Shown piece after piece: positions 22,121-34,925 of a stretch of 64,000 bases of DNA; the first letter of the stretch is position 1; the number at the start of each line of letters is the position of its first letter. Below the pieces are notes generated by a model, which saw only the letters and a program-made list of their open reading frames with translations, ran no database searches and was not told the DNA's origin. The stretch comes from Nissolia schottii (lineage: Eukaryota > Streptophyta > Magnoliopsida > Fabales > Fabaceae), in NCBI GenBank assembly GCA_003254905.1, contig QANU01006828.1, forward strand, positions 406,430 to 470,429, written 5' to 3'. A program made the position numbers and the translations under genes.

Positions 22121-23160
22121 ACCACTTGGATATGTCCTTATTCTTTATGTAGAAGTCTTTTTCTTGGTTTTTATATATATTTGAGGATGAGAACCACATC
22201 ATCCCAATGGATGTCACATCATCCTATGACCATGCTCACAATAAAGGGGACTGGGGATACCACCTAGGCTTTAGTAATACCTCCCCTTTGTTAAGTAGAA
22301 ACATGAGATTGGATTTATGCATGTCTCCAGGTCAGTAGTTTGTCATTACAGTTTCCCTATTAAATAGATGTCATTTAGGTTGAGGACAGCAGATGCAATG
22401 AGAATAAATATTATCAACAACAAATTTCACAAAATACAGAAATCCCTAAACAGAAGCTATCATCAACAAATTTCACAAAATACAGAAATCTCAAAACAGA
22501 AGCAACTCAATGGGGACAGTAGACATCAGTCTGAACAAGTTAAAAAGGGGAAGCAACCCAATTGTTAACAGAATTTTAACAATAGTGGCCGCCAGTAGTG
22601 TTTTGGCATTTAGGCAAAAACAGTGGCCATGAGTGCAGCCTAACCTGTGACAAAAGGTGGACTTAGGACACCGATGGTTACCTACAAAGCCACTATTCCC
22701 TACATTTACTCTGATCAGAAAACTGTCAGGCAAATAAATAGAAGGCACAGGTTAAGAAAACACACGTAGCAAGAGAGCAATGACACGGGGAAACCTGAAA
22801 AAATCCATGCGCATTCTATGTTTCAAGAACATAGCTACATACAACAAATAAATAACCATGTCAAAAGTCATCTGAAGCACTACAGCAGTAATCTACCTAA
22901 TCACCCATAACTGCAGCATTAAAAATCAGCTTACACAAATCACAGGTACTTTTAACAAACAAGAAAACAAACCATTAATAAAAGTGTGGCATACTTAGTG
23001 GTATTTCTCCCAGTGACATGTATATGGAATCATCCTCAGCAAGTGTGCCCTGGCATGAAAGAATTAAATGCAGCTTAATAAGTTGGCAGGCCCATTTCAT
23101 TGTAGATTACAAAGAGATGCAGTGACCATCAAGTCTGCAAAAGTTTTATTAAAAGATGTA
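22121..23160. other. Intergenic DNA and 3' flank of the SIM-motif gene
   Basis: Apart from a 46-bp tandem duplication at 22412-22503, no gene or element is evident. The right part from about 22950 probably contains the 3' UTR of the minus-strand gene ending at 23161. Confidence 0.45.
22412..22503. repeat. Tandem duplication, unit 46 bp
   Basis: Copies 22412-22457 and 22458-22503 both read TATCA(A/T)CAACAAATTTCAC and continue through AAATACAGAAATC to AAACAGAAGC. They differ at only a few positions. Confidence 0.9.
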
Positions 23161-25559
23161 TCAAATTCCATATTGATTTGAGGCTAGCATTGGTACCGTT
23201 CCATTATGAAGGCCCATTTCATTGTGAACAGAATTTATGTCACTGGGTACTGAAGAACAGTTTGGGAAATCCGTCCCAAGCAACTCTGATATCATTATGC
23301 CATATCCATCCTGAACATCAGGTATATCAGCAGTATTTTGAGCATGGTTCGGAAAACCCTCAAGGCTTGGAAACATAGTCTCTGACCTGTGTATTTGAAT
23401 GACAAAAGATTAGTAAGAGAGCTGTAAGGTAAATGAAGAATCTTTAAAACTACATGCTGTAGCTGATGCTTTGACTAAGTAACTAGAAGAAATGATCATA
23501 ATTAGATTAATTAGGTCCTAGGAAACATTATAATTGAGATATAGGATAACAACATTCAACAAAGCTGACATAAAGCATGTAAATAAAAATATCTAAAGGA
23601 AAAAAATTACTTTGTCTCCATATTGTCGATTGATGACTTTTCTTGTGGAGGAGGGGAATCACTTTCTAGATCAATTACTTCAATCTCTTTGCCACTTGAT
23701 GCATGAGTACTGAATTTGCCAGCTACACCAGAGCGACTCATGGTCAGATCTATGTCAACTGGCACGGTTTTCTTTGTTTCAGAAACAGAGGGATAAAAAA
23801 GAATTGGATGATCAACTTGATTTTCATGGACTTCAGATGCTTCAATGAGATTCAGATCACAAGTTCTAAACGAACTCGGCAATGATTGTTTCTCCTCAGA
23901 ACAATGAAGAAATGATCTATCTCCAATGTCTGTGAACTGTGAAGTACTCATCAGGCTACCCTGATCAGAGGTCATGGTCACTTTGTCAATATGTGAAATT
24001 ACTGAAATATCATCTTGCCCTGGGCTCTCTTTCATTCCGATTGGGTTGTTATGTAGAAAGTACCCCTCGGTCCTTGGGGCAAGAGAGGGCAGCGACTCTT
24101 TCAGTCTTTTGCTTTCCTCCCTCAAATCATCAGCTTCCGCAACACGTTTTTCACCCCTTTCCTCGGCCATGGAACTGCAACTTCCATACTCTGGTAATGT
24201 TGCACTAGACTCTTGGTTGTTATCATGCATATAAACTATATCTTGACCAGATTGACATCCAATTGATTGATCTTCCTCAACACTACATGAAGTATCTAAT
24301 TCTTTCAAATTCTCAGGAGTATCAGCATTTACAGGTTCTACGTCGGCAATGTTTGAGTCAATATTTTCTAAATCATAAGTTTTGTCAGATAGCAAATCAC
24401 CTGAGGAGGAGCCCTTCACAGACTCATTTTCAGCTAAGACTTCAGGTCCTTGAAGATCCCCAGTACCATCATGAGTATTTTCGTCTTCATTGTTCTGATG
24501 TGGATCAACCTTCGAATTCTTGTATGGTCGCAATGAGCGTGTCTTGGTAGGCACCTTAACAGATTTACACAGTGAAAGTAAATCAGTAACAACACTGCTA
24601 GAGGCTTTACTCTCCTGATCACTGCGCTGAACAGGCAAATTCTTCGAGACACCCGATTTCTCGGTATTGGTATTATCATCATCACAAGTGACATCCGTCA
24701 CAACATCCTTAACCTCATCACTCACATTCTCTGAATCATTGGAACTCTTCAAAACTTCCGTGTCTACATCACATGCATCTTTTGCTGCACCAGAAGAACT
24801 TTGTTTCAAGTCCATCAATTCACCAGAAACCCGATCCCTGTCTGTCTCCACATCCAAACTGTCGCCACTCTCACTCGTTGGCACAACTTCATTCGAATCC
24901 AGTTTCTGCGAAACATTAACATCACCACCACCAACACCAACTTGCTGCTGCTGGTGTTGGTGTTGGTGCTGGTGCTGCTCATCATCTTTCTGTCTAGTAA
25001 CACTATCATCATCAACACTATCCCTGGGATCCGGGGTAGCCCTAGACCTACTATCAGACCAGGAACCATTCCTCCTGAATTCTCTGCTACCACCCCAATC
25101 CAACCCATTGCCCCTGAAACTCCCCCTCCTCCTACTACCCTTCTGCCCAAACTCATCAAACCCCAGTTTCCTCCTCCCAGACGGCCCATCGGCAGCCTGC
25201 ACCGCATTCCCAAGCCGCGCGAGGGCCGACGTCCGGCCGCCCTCGGCCAGAATTTCACCGCTGCCGTGCTTCTTGAAACTGTTGCTGTGCCACTTGACGG
25301 AGAGCACATTGGGGGGCAGGAGGCCCTGGGAGACCAAATACTCGGCGGCGAGGCGGCCGGCTTCCACAAAGATGTCAGGGGGACCACCTCTACGAGAGGA
25401 GGAGGAAGGAGGCGGAGGTGGAGCAGGAGGGGGCGGCGGAGGGTGAGAGAAGGGTTTGGGGTTGAGATGGCCTCTGCCGAAGCTGGAATCTCGGTTCAGG
25501 TGGCGGTACTCCGACGACGAGGCGTAGAAGCCTCTCGGACTGCGCTGCCGAGGATGCAT
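23161..25559 (-). CDS. Uncharacterised Ser/Arg/Gly-rich protein with SUMO-interaction-like motif
   Basis: Two minus-strand exons, 23611-25559 and 23161-23386, encode 724 residues. The donor is ACAAA|GTAATT and the acceptor is ACACAG|GTCAGAG; reading through the donor would hit a stop two bases later. I do not recognise a named family. The N terminus has a poly-Pro run at 40-51, then a helical segment at 60-90 (DIFVEAGRLAAEYLVSQGLL) that looks like the conserved core. An Arg/Gly-rich stretch (RRRGSFRGNG, REFRRNG) and a His/Gln run follow. The middle is acidic and Ser-rich. Residues 628-631 are VIDL followed by ESDS, a classical SUMO-interaction motif. The last exon adds the conserved-looking YGIMISELLG segment. 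A nuclear or RNA-associated role is only a guess. Confidence 0.8.
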
Positions 25560-26909
25560 CGGTGACTCGTTAGGTCGGCTCAGCTCAACTCAGCTGAATC
25601 GTTGATCAATATTATATTATATAGTAATGAAAAGAAGGGAAGGTAAAATCAATCAAATCGAAGGAATTAAAGTAATTGAAAATTGGATGAAGAATAAGGG
25701 AAGGAAGGGATCTAATATAATCAGTGATTAGTAATTAGGTTTTGGTAAGAAATCGGAGCGGTGAGTGAGGTTTGACGAGTTGTTGTTGTTGGCAGCAGAG
25801 AGAGGTAGGTACGGTTCAGCTCATGAGATTTTCGATGAATCTCATCATGCCACCGGATACGTACATACATACGCGTACCAATACGGATACGATTTCAGTT
25901 TCCGGCATCGATTAGAGGAATGAATGAATAGTAATAGTGTTACAACAAGAACAAGAAGAACGACTCCTTTCTATCTATCTGACGTCTTCTTTCTTTGTTG
26001 TTGCTTTCTCTGCTGCTCCACTACGCAGATGGCAGATGCTTCTTTATTTAATTCCTAATGCTGATTTTATTTTCTTTATTGTTGTAATTTTTTTGTCTCC
26101 GCAAACACGCAAATATATTTAATATTAAACACGTGTACTTAAACACATAAAAGTGTTTGATAAGATTACAATTACTCAATCAAATTTTATATCGTTAATT
26201 GATGGTAATTAAATCTGATAAAAAAAATCTTATCTCATTTATGAATTATGGGTATATTAATATTTTCAGGTGGCAAAATATAATCGGTACGACAAAAAGA
26301 AAGGAGACAACATATTCTCATCTTATACAATTTTATAGCAACCAAAAAAACATTGATTTTATAAGTGATTCGATTATTTGAATGTGTTTTTGTTTTCGTT
26401 TATGGTGTTTTTATTTTTATTTTTTCAATGGCTGTAGTTTTTTTTTTGTTTGTGGTTTTTTTTTTTCTTCATGGTTAATTTTTTTTTACATTTTGTTTAT
26501 AGAAGTCTTAAGACATTTAGGTTTATCATAAAAAATATATATAATGCGTTCTTTAAACTATATTATTAAAAGTGTTAGTATTTAATGTGAAAAATATTTA
26601 AATATTGATAATTTTAGGTATAAACATTTTTCTTTTCTCGTCAAACAAGAAATTATAGTATTATAATTGTTCCATCCCATATCTGTCTTTCGTCTTGTTT
26701 TTATTACAACTTTTTAGAATTCATGTGGAGTCAATTTTCGTGTTTCCATTTTATCCTTTATTAATAAAAAAAAAATACTTCTTCATCTTATTATTTTCAT
26801 TACAAACTCTATGTATATAAGCATAAATAAATCACAAACCTGATGAGTTGCCTGTCCCTTGAATGCAACCAATTCTCTTTATCTCTTCAACAAATTCTAA
26901 TTCAGTTAT
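25560..26909. other. Promoter region of the SIM-motif gene and intergenic DNA
   Basis: The left 400 bases are 5' leader and promoter of the minus-strand gene that starts at 25559. The rest is AT-rich and contains long T runs near 26400-26500. No gene is supported. Confidence 0.45.
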
Positions 26910-26918
26910 TAATGAAAA

Positions 26919-27842
26919 GGAGAGGCCTTTGGTACAATGACCAAAGTTTTTGGGTATGGGACAATTGAGTATTATAGTGCATCCCTACCATGCCTTACCC
27001 CATCCTCACATATAGCCTCACCGCTACCGCCCTCATCCCTTGGAGCAGCATCACCCTCCATTACGCTCATGCCGGTTGAGATCCTAATTCTAAACCCACT
27101 GTCACCCATTGATACCATTATCGCCGCTAAAAGAATCGTTAAAACTGTTGCGGTGTAGCTTGTTGTGGCTCTTGGTGTTAGATCTGTGGTTGTTCTAGAT
27201 CGGGATCCTGATCGTTATCACCGTTGTCGTGTGGTGAGCAGTGATGTGAGCCTGACGAGCAACGCGTGGAGGTTCTCTCATATTCAATTTAATTTGTTGA
27301 TCTATTGATTCTTCCTCTTCTTAGCTTGTGCCAGGAGTGTGTATGATCATTGTTCATGTTGCAATTGTGTTGATTCATGTTTGAGATGGGGTGGTCCTCC
27401 TTGATGTTTTTAGTTTCTCAATATTGTTTTGTATCTTAATATGGTGGTTGCAATGATGCATTGACGGCGATTGCAGTAATGTCAAAGGCGTCAACAGAGA
27501 TTATGGTGGTGCTAAGATGGAGATGATGAGGCAGGGGAAGGTGGTGGTGGGGTAATTGGAGGAAGGTTGGTGGCAGGATTGACAGTGGTGGGGAAGGGTT
27601 GATGGTGAGAAATTTAGGGAATCTTATTGTGTAACATCCATACTTATGCACTACACAATAAATGGATGAGATTAAAAAATGCCCGGTGCATCAAACTCGG
27701 GTATATCATAAATGTTGTTTATATTAAAATTATTTTTTATTCGTTAAACCTAGATCATTCATTTGTATAAAATATTAAATTAATGGTGAGTTTAAGCTTC
27801 TTGTATCATTCCCTAAAACTTTGGTGTACCAAAGCCCTCGCC
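26919..27842. mobile_element. Mutator-like element with gene-like interior, 924 bp
   Basis: Terminal inverted repeats: the left end reads GGAGAGGCCTTTGGTACAAT, and the right end on the other strand reads GGCGAGGGCTTTGGTACACC; both continue with CCAAAGTTTT. The element is bounded by a perfect 9-bp duplication, TAATGAAAA at 26910-26918 and 27843-27851, the size typical of Mutator insertions. It has no transposase. The interior from about 26990 to 27640 is clearly more GC-rich than the flanks and contains gene-like runs, for example CTACCGCCCTCATCCCTTGG. It may therefore be a captured gene fragment (Pack-MULE). I could not identify the source. Confidence 0.8.
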
Positions 27843-27851
27843 TAATGAAAA

Positions 27852-29071
27852 TATATGGCGTGATACACATATTACCTAACACGTGTTATGCTTCAACATC
27901 GAATGTTGGGACATCAAACGGTTGCATTAACTTACGATTAAGCATATACATAATAGCCTGAAAAGAAAAATATAGCTTCACACAAGCTGCTACTAATATA
28001 TTTATATGGCCAAAAGCTTTGCTGATAATCAAATGGAAAATTTGCAGAAAGACTAATTGAACACTTTTTACAAAATTTTATAGGACGCCGTTAACTTAAA
28101 TAAATATGGAAAAGATATAATATAAATTTACTGGGGGGAGAACCGGAGAAGTGATCCTTTTTTTTTAATTAAAAAATACCACTTTTAGGGGGGGTTATAG
28201 GTCATCATCATCAATGACAAATCATAAATCATAAATCAAATATGACTATAGTTAATCGATGAGATTAGTTTTTGATACATTAATTGTAGAGTGTCTCTTA
28301 TATTGTGCCAATCAATCATATTACTATGGAGACCTTTGATATAATAACTAAATTAAAATTATCGATAACATTGTTGATAACGTGGCAATTAATAATAACT
28401 ATATTAAATTTAATATTATGGGTAATAGTTAATTCCTTCGTTCTTTTTATAATAAATAAGACCCTATTTTTTTTTACACCCCTTTTATCTCCTTATCATC
28501 ATCGAAACATCATAACATAAAAGAGCAGCTTAATTTCGATTAATTAAAAAGACTAAGAGGTCAAACTCTTTTGTTATGTTAAAATTATTAACATAAAAAA
28601 AAAAAAGAGAAGGAAACTAGTGCTTGTAATTTCATTTGACCCCAAAAAACACGTTTTTCAGTGGTTGCATTTGTGAAAAGAGGAAAAACGCAGGGGAAAG
28701 AGGAGAAGGGTGAGAAGAAGTAAAGAGAAAGCAAAAAGGAAGGGAGTGGTTCTTTGATTTGATTGGAGCCAAGTGATTGCTTAACACTATTCTAATTCTA
28801 ATTCCATTACATTTGCATTACATGTTCCTTGCTTTCACCACCCGATTGATACACGAGATAGCTAAGATCCATTGGAATCATCATTCATCGAGCCCCTTGA
28901 TCCTATCTGTAAAAATAAAAAATAAAAATTTGAGAAATGGGTTTTGAAATCCAACCGATTTAAGAGGTGGGTTTTGAAATTCAAGCCATTCGGTTGCTGG
29001 GTTTTTGGGAATTCAATTCATTTTTTCTTTTCCGTTGATGGGGTTTTGACGGAAGCTGAAGGGATTCCAAA
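27852..29071. other. Intergenic DNA and 5' flank of the CLC gene
   Basis: AT-rich sequence without a supported gene. From about 28640 the sequence is probably promoter and 5' leader of the CLC gene. Upstream in-frame ATGs occur before 29072, but they lie in other frames or are closed by stops. Confidence 0.45.
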
Positions 29072-32000
29072 ATGTCGGAGAGCGACCAGAACCGTCTTCT
29101 GGGGTCCTCCGAAGGTGCGGAGTGCGACGAGGAAGCTCAAGGCTCCGAGCGCGCCGTCGTCAATGGCGGTGGAAGCGGTAAAGGGTTCAGGGATTTTCTG
29201 AGGCTCTCGGGTCACCGCCAAAGCTTCAAGCGTCTCGAGAAAGGTGAAGATAGGGACAGAAGAGATCACAGTAATAATCATCACCATTCGCATTTGGATC
29301 TTCACGGCGATGATTCTTCTGCTGATGTCCTCGGCGACAGTGCACCTCCTGAATGGGCGATGCTCCTCCTTGGCTGCATCCTTGGCCTCGCCACTGGTCT
29401 CTTCGTCGCTGCTTTCAATAAAGGGGTATGCCAAATTTTTATTATTTGTATATTTTTTTATTTTATCTTTAGTAACATTTTATTGACTGGTTGCTATGAT
29501 GGATTCCAACTTGTTCATATTACCTCTTTGTTGTTTTTAATGAATAAGTTCATATAATGGATGCAATATGTTCTAGATTCTAAAACCAAGGGGGTTTGGC
29601 CATTGTATGAGATGGGGCGGCATTGATCTAATGATCTCAATGGCCAGAAACCTATGATGTTTAGGAGAAATACTTGGGTACTCTTGGAGTAGTACTCTCA
29701 AAGATCTTGTTTGAATTTTGTTGTATAATAATATAATGAATTTAATTTGATGGTATGTTTTCATGTTTTCTGCTGCATGTTATGTTTTTACTGGACTGAT
29801 GTAGACCGTGTAATGCTCTCAAATATTGAAAAGTTTCTCTAATATTAGAACTTATAAGTGCTGTCTCAAATCTCAATTGCCAAAATGTAGGCCTTGTTTA
29901 GGAATTAGATAAGTTATCTATGTGGTGTTAAAGATGAAGGCACAAGCGTGTCATGAATTGTTTTACCAAATAGAATGGCATCATGTTGGGTACGTATACT
30001 GTCACTTTTGTGGCTTGTCAATGTTGATAGCATTTTCTTGGTGGTTGTTTACTACACTGCATTGTGCTCATGTAGGTGCATCTAATACATGAGTGGGCCT
30101 GGGCTGGTACTCCCAATGAGGGTGCTGCTTGGCTTCGCTTGCAGAGACTGGCTGATACCTGGCATCGAATCCTTTTGATACCTGTCTTTGGAGGAGTCAT
30201 TGTTGGCATGATGCACGGTTTACTGGAAATACTAGACCAAATAAATCAGCCCATTACCCCTCAAAGACAAGGTTTTGATTTGCTTGCAGGAGTCTATCCC
30301 ACAATAAAGGCTATCCAGGCTGCAGTCACTTTAGGTACTGGCTGTTCTTTGGGGCCTGAAGGTCCTAGTGTTGATATTGGAAAGTCGTGTGCCAATGGAT
30401 TCTCATTAATGATGGAAAACAACAGAGAAAGAAGAATAGCACTTGTTGCAGCCGGTGCAGCAGCTGGAATTTCTTCAGGTATAGCTAGGCAATCTTGTCA
30501 AAATCGCTTTTCAAAATTCATTTTGCTGTTTATTTTATATTCTGATTATTTAAACCTCCTTGAAAGTTTTTAGTGATGATTTAACCAACGAAAAATTAGT
30601 GAACAAAGAAAATTTTACGTCACTCTGTATGGGGAGAATAAACATTTGGATGGGATATTCTCAAAGAATTAAAATCGATAATTGAGTCCCTGGACCGTTT
30701 TCTTCTATCCTCCTTGTGCTCTTTTTCTAATCTTATTTGGTTTAACTTTAAGGGTATAGATTTAGTGTGTCCAAATTTCCCTTTGGATTTCTATGTGTGG
30801 TTGTTATAGCTTTCAATTGTTTCTTTCTTCAGGCTTCAATGCAGCAGTTGCTGGTTGTTTCTTCGCTATAGAAACAGTGCTGAGGCCTCTTCGTGCAGAG
30901 AACTCTCCCCCTTTTACAACTGCCATGATTATATTGGCTTCGGTTATCTCCTCAACCGTATCAAATGTTTTACTGGGAACCCAATCGGCTTTTACAGTGC
31001 CTGCATATGATTTGAAATCTGCTGCTGGTACTTTTCTTTAACCTTGCTGTTTTTGTTATATATGGTTTAGGCTTGTCATCATATTTGTCTTTGTGAATCT
31101 TTTTTCCTCTCTCATTCTTTTTATTGTACCAGTACTAGTAAATCAATGTCTCAATTTCACCAGATGGAAACAGAATTATTTACTTTTTGTGCTGAATTGA
31201 TTTTATATTGTATTGGTGAGATAACAATCCATTATTCTAGGGGGGGTTTTGTTGAAACTGTTGCATTATGAAAAATACATCAGACTTTCTAAGAATTCCA
31301 CGCTACTTAGTATCCAATAAAAAAGTTGTTTCTGTGATATGGCAACTCAAGAATTAAAAGTTGACATGTCAATAAATTCAGCTCAGAAAATTTCCTTGAA
31401 AAATTTAATAAAACTTGTAAATAGGCCATTGGCCGAGCAGCAAAATAGAGCTAGTTACTTGAATAAATAACTTTAAAAAAAAAAAAGAAGAAAAAAGATA
31501 CAGCTAGTTACTGCTTTATACCACCAAAGAGGTAGCAGCAAAAAGTCATCCTGCAAAATTCTGGCTTTTTCTCCCTAACCATTGACACCAAATAACAGGC
31601 AACAGCACACTGCCAAAAATCCTTGCTGTTCTTGAATGAAATCTTAATGTTGCACATATCGTCTGATATTACATCATGGTGTTGCATGCAGAACTACCTC
31701 TATACCTGATATTGGGAATGCTGTGTGGTGTTGTAAGTGTGGCCATGAACCGTTTGGTTGCTTGGTTCAACAAATTCTTCGACTTAATTCAGGATAAATT
31801 TGGCCTTCCTACTGTAGTCTGCCCTGCTTTAGGTGGTTTAGGTGCGGGGATCATTGCTCTTAAATATCCTGGAATATTGTATTGGGGTTTCACAAATGTG
31901 GAAGAAATTCTCCATACTGGAAAGAGTGCTTCAGCTCCTGGAATATGGCTGCTGACTCAATTGGCTGGTGCTAAGGTTATTGCAACAGCTCTGTGCAAGG

Positions 32001-34925
32001 GATCTGGGCTAGTTGGTGGTCTTTATGCACCAAGTTTAATGATCGGTGCTGCAGTTGGTGCTGTATTTGGAGGCTTTGCAGCAGAAGTTATCAATTCAGC
32101 AATTCCTGGAAATGCTGCTGTTGCCCAACCTCAGGCATATGCTCTGGTAAGGTGACTTTGCTTTGAAGTATGTAGATTGTAAAAATGTCTCTGCTGACAT
32201 CAAGACAGATTTTGTTAAATTACACGTTAATTTAACTTCTGCTGTAGGTTGGAATGGCTGCTACGTTAGCATCTAGTTGTTCCGTTCCTTTGACTTCAGT
32301 TCTACTTCTGTTTGAGCTGACAAAAGATTATAGGATACTGCTTCCTCTCATGGTAATTCTTCAGTGAAATCCTCTTGTGAAAAAAAGAAATTGCACACTT
32401 ATGCATGTGTAGTTTTCCACCGTTCTGCTACTTCTTTTGACTAACAAAATGAGTCAATTGTAAAGCTCATTCTTTTACCTCAACTGAATTATAGAAGATG
32501 ATTGGTACATTCTGACATGATCTCATTTTCTCATTGTTCATTGCCATATATATGTTATCGCACCCAATTTTATCTATGAAATGAACTAACTTCTAAAGCA
32601 GTTTTTGGTTGATAAGTTCACAAAATTATTCTTTTCGTTTTAAATATGCAATGCTTAGAGAAATTATTTTGTCTCATCATAAAAAGGAGAAACTATTTTG
32701 TTTCAATTCAAATTGATCTGTAGTTTGGAAAATCAAAGTATTAATTTTCCCCCAGCTTTATCATTGTTGCTTCATACCATTAAATGGAACTGGAAGGAGC
32801 ACTAATGGGGTGTTATATGCTGAGTAGTTTAATAAAGGGTAGTTAAATAAAATACAGTTTCATTTACCTAAAATCGAGGGTATTTAATAGCTTTCTTAAT
32901 CCTTGCACAATTACTTTCAATTCTAATAGCCAAAACTTGTGGCTTCCTCGAACATCAGCCTTGTTATATGCAGCTTTTCCATCTCCACTAACTTGTACTG
33001 TTCACATAAGTTTACCTTTATTATGGAGTAATTACTATTGTTTAATGTTTTCATCTCATATAATTGTAAACTATGTACTAGGGGGCTGTTGGATTAGCAA
33101 TATGGGTTCCCTCAGTGACAAACCAGGCGAAGGAAAGTGATACACCTGATACAAGAAACCCGGCAAGAGGATATTCTTCAATTTCACATGCTGAAGATAC
33201 TGCTGGGGATGGTTTAGAACTCTGTGTTGTTGGTGATGATGCTGATCTTGAAGCAATTGATGAGGAACTGCTTCTGGAAAATCTTAAGGTTGAAAAAAGC
33301 ATTTTAGTATTTCCTTGTAGTCTTTCATATCATCCCTCTTATGTTGTTGTTAACTCTCAGCAGCATGTTGTTGACTTCTGATCTTGTTTTTTCTCTGTCA
33401 AATTTGTACCCTCCTTATTGTCATTATTCCTCTTGTCAGGTTTCTCAGGCCATGACAAAACACTGTGTGAAGGTTTCATCATCTGTAACCGTGAAAGATG
33501 CAATCAAACACATTCATGACAGCCAGCAGAATTGTGTGCTGGTGGTTGATGAAGAAGATTTTCTGGAAGGAATCCTGACATATGGTGACATTAGAAGGTG
33601 TCTGCCCGAGAACTCTAAGGATACTTCAAACAGCAATTCAGGGCTTCTGAATGTATGTAAAAAGTGCCCCTCCTTATTGTTTCTAGATTTTGCTTTGTCA
33701 GGGATAGAATTACCACCATCAGGTTTTTAAATCATTATAATGCTTTGATGAATGGGTTTTTAATCCACTGTTGAGCAAATGCATTACTGAAATTCATGCC
33801 TGGATCTTCCAGCTATAATGCTAAGATAAAAATTTTGTTGATTTATTCTTGAAAATATCAGTTGTAATGTCTATACTACCTTGTGCCAGTCTTGTGTAAC
33901 AATAATCCATGTTGAATATTTGACAGGCGAACATATCCTCTGTTTGTACTCGAGGGATGAGCTATCGTGGGCGAGAGCGTGGACTTTTAACCTGTTATCC
34001 AAATACTAGTTTGGCTATGGCCAAAGAATTAATGGAGGCCAAGGGCATTAAGCAATTACCAGTGGTTAAACGTGGTGGAGATCACAATAGAGAGTGGAAG
34101 CGAAGAATTGTTGGTCTTCTTAATTATGACACGATATGGCATTGTCTCAGGTTTATCTTGTTATCTGATATACTTATTTATAATATATGTTTCCATACCT
34201 AATTGCACTGAATCTGGGTTTCTCTTTTCAGCTTATAAAATACTTGTAGCTTTGCCGCATGGAAGTGAATAATTTGCTTGTTTTCTGCAAACTACATATT
34301 TTAGATATAGTTAAATTAGTTGGAAGTACTGCATGTTTGTGTATGTCAAGACCAACTTGGATTCGAATCCTCTAAAGTGAGATCCTTTACTTCACAAGGT
34401 AAAGTGAGGGATTTCACCTTTATATCAATAAAATGGAAAGAGAGACATATTCTCACTTTATTGATCCAATGATGAAATTCATCACTTTACATTCTAAAGT
34501 GAAATCCTCACTTTAGAGAATCATTGTCCGACCAACTTATGTTTCAAGTTTGTAGCTCTTCCTTCCTTGCCACTAACTAGTAGCATCATAATAAAGTAAA
34601 TCACAATTTCATTTGATATATTTTCCAAGCCATGCGTGCATGGGAACATATTTAATTGCCCGAATACTGTAACATGTTTAGCCTTCTTCTTCCCATCTAA
34701 TTTTTTATCTCATCATTCATTTTCTGTGAACAATTTATGAGAACAATTATAGCAAAGTTATGCTAGCTTCCTTACATATTATTATATATTACTATTTTTG
34801 GGTTGATGTATGTATGTATGTATGTATATATGTTTGTGTGCAGGAAAGAGATTATCCACAGGAAATCGGCATATCAAAATAGGACAGAAAGCCATTTGGC
34901 TGTGATAACCACAAATGGACATTAA
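29072..34925 (+). CDS. CLC-F: Chloride channel / anion transporter, CLC-f type
   Basis: Nine exons: 29072-29425, 30076-30478, 30833-31027, 31692-32146, 32248-32352, 33082-33288, 33440-33652, 33927-34150 and 34844-34925. They give 745 residues; every junction is GT-AG and keeps frame. After a hydrophilic, His-rich N terminus come the helices of a CLC membrane domain from about 95 to 520, then two CBS domains (about 575-630 and 650-730). The GKEGP-type motif appears as GPEGP at 211-215, keeping the gating glutamate, and the third filter motif is GLYAP. The first filter motif GxGIP is replaced by AGVYPTIK, as in the divergent plant CLC-e/f group. Segments such as HEWAWAGTPNEGAAWLRLQR favour CLC-f, reported in Golgi membranes. 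Channel or exchanger activity cannot be decided here. Confidence 0.92.
34359..34529. mobile_element. Mutator-like MITE, 171 bp, in last CLC intron
   Basis: The left end GGATTCGAATCCTCTAAAGT and the right end on the other strand GGACAATGATTCTCTAAAGT are inverted repeats, and subterminal AAAGTGA motifs extend the pairing inward. A perfect 9-bp duplication GACCAACTT flanks it (34350-34358 and 34530-34538). With no coding capacity and this size it is a MITE mobilised by a Mutator-type transposase. It sits in the intron between CLC exons 8 and 9 and does not touch splice sites. Confidence 0.85.

Noticed and set aside
24667..25565. Plus-strand frames of over 250 codons opposite the SIM-motif gene
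   Set aside because: They are Ser/Leu- or Gly-rich mirror images of the real coding strand, which has matching splice sites and a coherent protein.
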